From Bacteroidota bacterium (GTDB lineage: Bacteria; Bacteroidota; Bacteroidia; Chitinophagales; Chitinophagaceae), in NCBI GenBank assembly GCA_021780705.1, contig JAJXYG010000192.1:1-10252 (forward strand): a stretch of DNA of 10,252 nucleotides, given 5' to 3'. Every line of letters begins with the position of its first letter. Positions within the stretch are counted from its first letter, which is position 1. Both the position numbers and the translations under genes were made by a program. This document shows, piece after piece, positions 6,812 through 10,252 of the stretch. The notes beneath the pieces are model-generated. The model was not told where the DNA came from. It did not search any database and saw nothing but the letters and a program-made list of their open reading frames with translations.

Positions 6812-6827
6812 AATTTTGCACAAAATT
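6812..6827. repeat. 16-bp dyad between the GH3 gene and xylB
   Basis: AATTTTG (6812-6818) and CAAAATT (6821-6827) form a perfect inverted repeat with a 2-nt centre, filling half of the 32-bp gap and touching the GH3 stop codon. It could be a regulator-binding site or a short hairpin that adjusts expression within the operon. AT-richness makes chance a real alternative. Confidence 0.4.
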
Positions 6828-9017
6828 CTATTGCAGGGTAAGTATGGCCCTGGCGGGTTTTGACGCACCGAGGGTTTCACTCCTTTCGGAAGGTAGGGAT
6901 CCTCCTATGGATATTTCCACCCTTCCTTTCACCCATTGTTCATTACCGGTTTTTCCGACGAGCCGGAGCATTTCCGGGGTTAGTCTGAAACGCACCTTTT
7001 CACTTTGGCCTGCGGCCAGGTGGATTCGCTTGAAGCCCTTAAGTGCATATAACGGAGCCACCATGCCCGGGTGCGGGTGGGTCAAATAAAGCTGTACTAC
7101 CTCATCTCCCTGCCGGGTGCCGGTATTGGTGACAGTTACCCAGACCTCTACCGGGCTCTGGGCGCTGGTCCTGCTGCGGGAAAGTTGGATATGGTCAAAG
7201 GAAAAATGGGTATAGCTCAGACCGAAACCAAAGGGATAGAGCGGGGTTCCTTTGAAATACCGGTAGGTGCGGTTGGCCATGGAATAATCGTCAAAAGGAG
7301 GAAGGTCTTTGTCACTGCGGTAAAAAGTTACCGGCAATTTGCCCGACGGGTTGTAATCTCCAAAGAGGACCTTCACGATGGCGGTGCCTGCGGACTGCCC
7401 CCCGTACCATCCGTTCACGATGGCCGGTATATGGTCCTGTTCCCAGGGAATGGCCAGGGCACTGCCGGTCATGAGTACCAGTACCACGGGTTTCCCGGTT
7501 GCCTTTAATGCTTTGAGAAAAGCAGTCTGCACTTCGGGCAACGCAATGGTAGTGCGGTCCCCTCCGCTAAATCCCGGCAGGTTCACTTTCATTTCTTCTC
7601 CTTCCAGTCTGGGGGAAATCCCTCCCACGTATATGATTACGTCTGCGTCGCGGACGCTGTCAATCAATTTGGAAAAGTCAGGGATGTTGGTCGATACAAA
7701 ATCCGTGGCGCGGGAGTAGAATATGGATGCGTGTGGCATGCGGGCCCGCAGGGCCTGAAGTACGGTAGTTACCACCGAAGGCTGTCCATTGTAATTGCCC
7801 AGCTGGGTTCCCGGATTATCGGCATTGGGGCCGAGGATGGCAATTTTTTCCAGGTGGGTGCTGAGGGGGAGCAGCTGGTTTTGATTACGCAGCAACACGA
7901 TGGATTCTTCTGCCATCTTCAGGGCCAGCTCCTTGTGGGCGGGGGCTTCCAGATCGGTTATCGGTATTTGGTCGTATTTCACCATCGAGACCGGATCGAA
8001 CATCCCCAACCGGAACCGGATGGTAAAGAGCCTTCTGAGGGAACGATCGATATCCTTTTCAGTCAACATCCCGTCCTTGACCGCATCCACCAACTTTTTA
8101 TAGGTGTGGTTGCCACATTCTACATCGGTACCGTGCAGGACGGCATCAGTGGCGGAACTCTCCGCATCCGGCAGCATCTTGTGGGTCTGGTAGAAATCAT
8201 CGATTGCCCCGCAGTCTGAGGTGACATATCCCTTAAACTTCCAGCGGTTGCGCAGGATCCCTACCATCAGGGTGTCATTGCCGCAGCAGGGCTGGCCGGC
8301 ATAGGCATTGTAGGCACACATCACCCCCGCCACTTTTGCATTCACCACCAGTTGCCGGAAGGCAGGCAGGTAGGTGTCCCAGAGGTCGTGCGGGCTGACC
8401 TTAACATCAAAAACATGGCGGGAGGGTTCCGGGCCGCTGTGGATGGCATAGTGTTTGGCGCAGGCCGCAGCCTTCAGGTAACGGGGGTCATTGCCCTGCA
8501 ATCCTTCCACGAAGGAAGTAGCCATTTGGGAAGTCAGAAAGGGATCTTCTCCATAGGTTTCCTGACCCCGGCCCCAACGCGGATCCCTGAATATATTAAT
8601 ATTGGGTGTCCAGTAAGTAAGTCCCAGGTATCGCCGGTGGTCATTTTTGCGCATGCTCTCATTATAGATCGCACGACCCTCATCGGAGGTGTAATCCCCC
8701 ATCTGTTTCATGGCGGCCTGGTCAAAGGTGGCGGCCATGGCAATGGCCTGGGGATATGACGTCACCGGATAGGGGGTTCTGGCTACCCCGTGCAGGCATT
8801 CGTTCCACCAGTCATAAGCGGGGATGCCCAGCCGGGGAATGGCCGGGGTGGAATTGAGCATCTGGTCCACCTTTTCAGTTAGGGAAAGCCTGGAGACAAG
8901 GTCATTTACCCTTTGGGTAAGGGGCAGCCTGGGGTTTTGGAAAGGGTATTTTTGCGCATATACCTGGAAGTGAGTAAAGGTTCCCAGAAAAATGACCAGT
9001 GAAATAAATTTTTTCAT
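6828..9017 (-). CDS. secreted glycoside hydrolase family 3, probable beta-xylosidase
   Basis: This 729-residue enzyme has a type I signal peptide of about 21 residues ending VYA|Q, so it is exported to the periplasm or beyond. The GH3 TIM barrel follows, with WWNECLHGVA at 70-79 (typical of the beta-xylosidase-like GH3 branch), KH at 188-189 and SDCGAI at 267-272, where Asp268 is the expected nucleophile. The alpha/beta sandwich domain starts around 365. LEGEE at 471-475 probably holds the acid/base glutamate, and GGDR lies at 485-488. A fibronectin III-like domain fills the C-terminus after about 600. No PA14 insertion is visible, so the protein is shorter than many Bacteroidota GH3 enzymes. 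It sits between xylE and xylB, which supports release of xylose from xylo-oligosaccharides. Beta-glucosidase or alpha-arabinofuranosidase activity remains possible for this branch. Confidence 0.92.
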   Translation of the reverse strand: MKKFISLVIFLGTFTHFQVYAQKYPFQNPRLPLTQRVNDLVSRLSLTEKVDQMLNSTPAIPRLGIPAYDWWNECLHGVARTPYPVTSYPQAIAMAATFDQAAMKQMGDYTSDEGRAIYNESMRKNDHRRYLGLTYWTPNINIFRDPRWGRGQETYGEDPFLTSQMATSFVEGLQGNDPRYLKAAACAKHYAIHSGPEPSRHVFDVKVSPHDLWDTYLPAFRQLVVNAKVAGVMCAYNAYAGQPCCGNDTLMVGILRNRWKFKGYVTSDCGAIDDFYQTHKMLPDAESSATDAVLHGTDVECGNHTYKKLVDAVKDGMLTEKDIDRSLRRLFTIRFRLGMFDPVSMVKYDQIPITDLEAPAHKELALKMAEESIVLLRNQNQLLPLSTHLEKIAILGPNADNPGTQLGNYNGQPSVVTTVLQALRARMPHASIFYSRATDFVSTNIPDFSKLIDSVRDADVIIYVGGISPRLEGEEMKVNLPGFSGGDRTTIALPEVQTAFLKALKATGKPVVLVLMTGSALAIPWEQDHIPAIVNGWYGGQSAGTAIVKVLFGDYNPSGKLPVTFYRSDKDLPPFDDYSMANRTYRYFKGTPLYPFGFGLSYTHFSFDHIQLSRSRTSAQSPVEVWVTVTNTGTRQGDEVVQLYLTHPHPGMVAPLYALKGFKRIHLAAGQSEKVRFRLTPEMLRLVGKTGNEQWVKGRVEISIGGSLPSERSETLGASKPARAILTLQ

Positions 9018-9084
9018 GGAAGTGATTTTTTATCTAAAGAATGGGGTTTGACGCCCTGATTGATGACCCGCTGCGGTGATCCAT

Positions 9085-10252
9085 TCAGTGCCCCGGACGC
9101 TTTTTCCAGAGGTGCTCTATTTCTTCCAGCGTCTTTCCCTTGGTTTCCGGAACCCATTTCCAAACAAAGATCGCCGAGAGAATTCCCATCAACCCGTATA
9201 TCCAGTAAGCAAACCCATGGTTGAATTTTGAGGTCAGCCACAGATTGTCATTCATTACCGGGAAGGTCAGCGATACAATCCAGTTGGCAATCCATTGCGC
9301 CGCCACGGCAATGGAGAGGGCACTTCGGATGCTGTTGGGAAAAATTTCCGCCAGCAGAACCCAGCATACGGGCCCCCAACTCATCGCAAAGGCTGCCGTA
9401 TAGGTCAACATGAATATCAGGGCCGCGATGGCTACCTGGTGAAAGTAAAAAGAAAATCCGAGGGCTGTCATGCTGATGGCCATCCCGATGGATCCGATCA
9501 TCATGAGAGGTTTTCGGCCGAATTTGTCTACTGTGAGGATGGCCAGCACGGTGAAGACAAGGTTTACGATTCCCACGACGATCGTCTGCAGCAGGGATGC
9601 ATCGGTGGAAGCCCCCATGTTCCGGAAGATGTTTCCCGCGTAATAGAGCACGACATTGATCCCTACAAACTGCTGAAAAACCGAAAGCAATATGCCAATC
9701 AGAATGACCCAGAATCCGTAGGACAACCAGGGAATATTTTTTTGGTCGGTGGTGGATTTGATTTCTTCCAGAATCTTCCCGGCATGGGAATGTCCGGAAA
9801 TCCTATTGAGCACACCCAGGGCTTTTTGGTCCTGCCCCCTGATCACCAGGTAGCGGGGGGTCTCCGGCACAAACCATAAAAGCAGGAAAAAGATACCGGC
9901 AGGAATGGCCCCGGAAAAAAACATCCAGCGCCATCCTTCGGTAATGAGCCATTGTTCATTTCCCTGGCGGGCAATAAAATAATTGACAAAATAAATCAGG
10001 AGCATTCCGAAAATAATAGCAAACTGATTGAATGATACGAGTTTACCCCTGATCCGGGCAGGCGCGATCTCGGCTATGTACATGGGAGAGATCATGGAAG
10101 CCGTTCCGACTCCCACTCCTCCTATGATCCGGTAGATCACAAAGGAATAGGCGTCCTTAAGTCCGAAAACATTAAACACCTCGGGCCTCCAGGAACCTAT
10201 GGCAGATATCAGGAAGGCTATGGCTGCCAGCATGAGCCCATTTTTCCTTCCC
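9085..10252 (-). CDS. xylE: D-xylose:H+ symporter, MFS sugar porter family (partial, 5' end off right edge)
   Basis: The frame is open to the right edge, and residues GRKNG are readable before the first in-window Met (10233-10231). That is the cytoplasmic loop motif between TM2 and TM3, so roughly the first two helices are missing. About ten hydrophobic segments remain. Counting from that Met: PMYIAEIAPARIRG at 50-63, PETPRYL at 123-129, QQFVGIN at 187-193, DKFGRK at 236-241, SWGPVCW at 285-291 and PETKGKTLEE at 362-371. Long stretches recall E. coli XylE, including the sugar-contacting Gln pair, Asn193, Trp286 and Gln313. One position differs: FNQFAIIFGM (68-77) ends in Met where I recall Gln in E. 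coli XylE. It is an inner-membrane proton-coupled pentose importer. The gene lies 67 bp upstream of the GH3 gene in the same direction. Confidence 0.94.
   Translation of the reverse strand, partial: GRKNGLMLAAIAFLISAIGSWRPEVFNVFGLKDAYSFVIYRIIGGVGVGTASMISPMYIAEIAPARIRGKLVSFNQFAIIFGMLLIYFVNYFIARQGNEQWLITEGWRWMFFSGAIPAGIFFLLLWFVPETPRYLVIRGQDQKALGVLNRISGHSHAGKILEEIKSTTDQKNIPWLSYGFWVILIGILLSVFQQFVGINVVLYYAGNIFRNMGASTDASLLQTIVVGIVNLVFTVLAILTVDKFGRKPLMMIGSIGMAISMTALGFSFYFHQVAIAALIFMLTYTAAFAMSWGPVCWVLLAEIFPNSIRSALSIAVAAQWIANWIVSLTFPVMNDNLWLTSKFNHGFAYWIYGLMGILSAIFVWKWVPETKGKTLEEIEHLWKKRPGH

Noticed and set aside
7071..8219. Several plus-strand frames of 110-160 codons inside the GH3 gene
   Set aside because: They are antisense shadows in a long conserved coding region, with no domain of their own.

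Overview
The window looks like ordinary chromosomal DNA from a member of the Bacteroidota, possibly near the Chitinophagales/Sphingobacteriales. This placement is inferred. It rests on mostly absent Shine-Dalgarno sequences, a Ser/Thr-rich lipoprotein with a relaxed lipobox, a secreted glycosidase with an Ala|Gln signal-peptide end, and moderate-GC genes separated by very AT-rich gaps. No phage, transposon, CRISPR, rRNA or tRNA signature was seen.

Left part (1-2308, all minus strand): gltX (glutamyl-tRNA synthetase), then a stand-alone B12-binding small subunit of an acyl-CoA mutase (IcmB/methylmalonyl-CoA mutase type), then the 5' part of an enoyl-CoA hydratase that runs off the left edge. 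The last two are 45 bp apart and probably belong to one acyl-CoA catabolic unit. The large mutase subunit is not in the window.

Middle part (2309-5316): an uncharacterised secreted lipoprotein (minus strand) with a clear intrinsic terminator. It is divergent from a short NodB-type polysaccharide deacetylase (plus strand), which ends at a GC-rich bidirectional terminator. A 415-bp non-coding gap follows. It holds a candidate minus-strand small RNA and several inverted repeats. After it comes a TatD-family metal-dependent hydrolase (plus strand).

Right part (5317-10252, all minus strand): a xylose/xylo-oligosaccharide module. In transcription order it has a XylE-like D-xylose:H+ symporter (5' end off the right edge), a secreted GH3 beta-xylosidase-type enzyme, and xylulokinase XylB. 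The likely path is release of xylose from xylo-oligosaccharides outside the cytoplasmic membrane, proton-coupled uptake, isomerisation by a xylose isomerase not in this window, and phosphorylation to xylulose 5-phosphate. Gaps of 67 and 32 bp support one transcript.

I found no new multi-gene system. The points most worth a second look are the candidate small RNA beside the deacetylase, the conserved-looking but unassigned lipoprotein, and a substitution at a pocket position of the XylE homologue.
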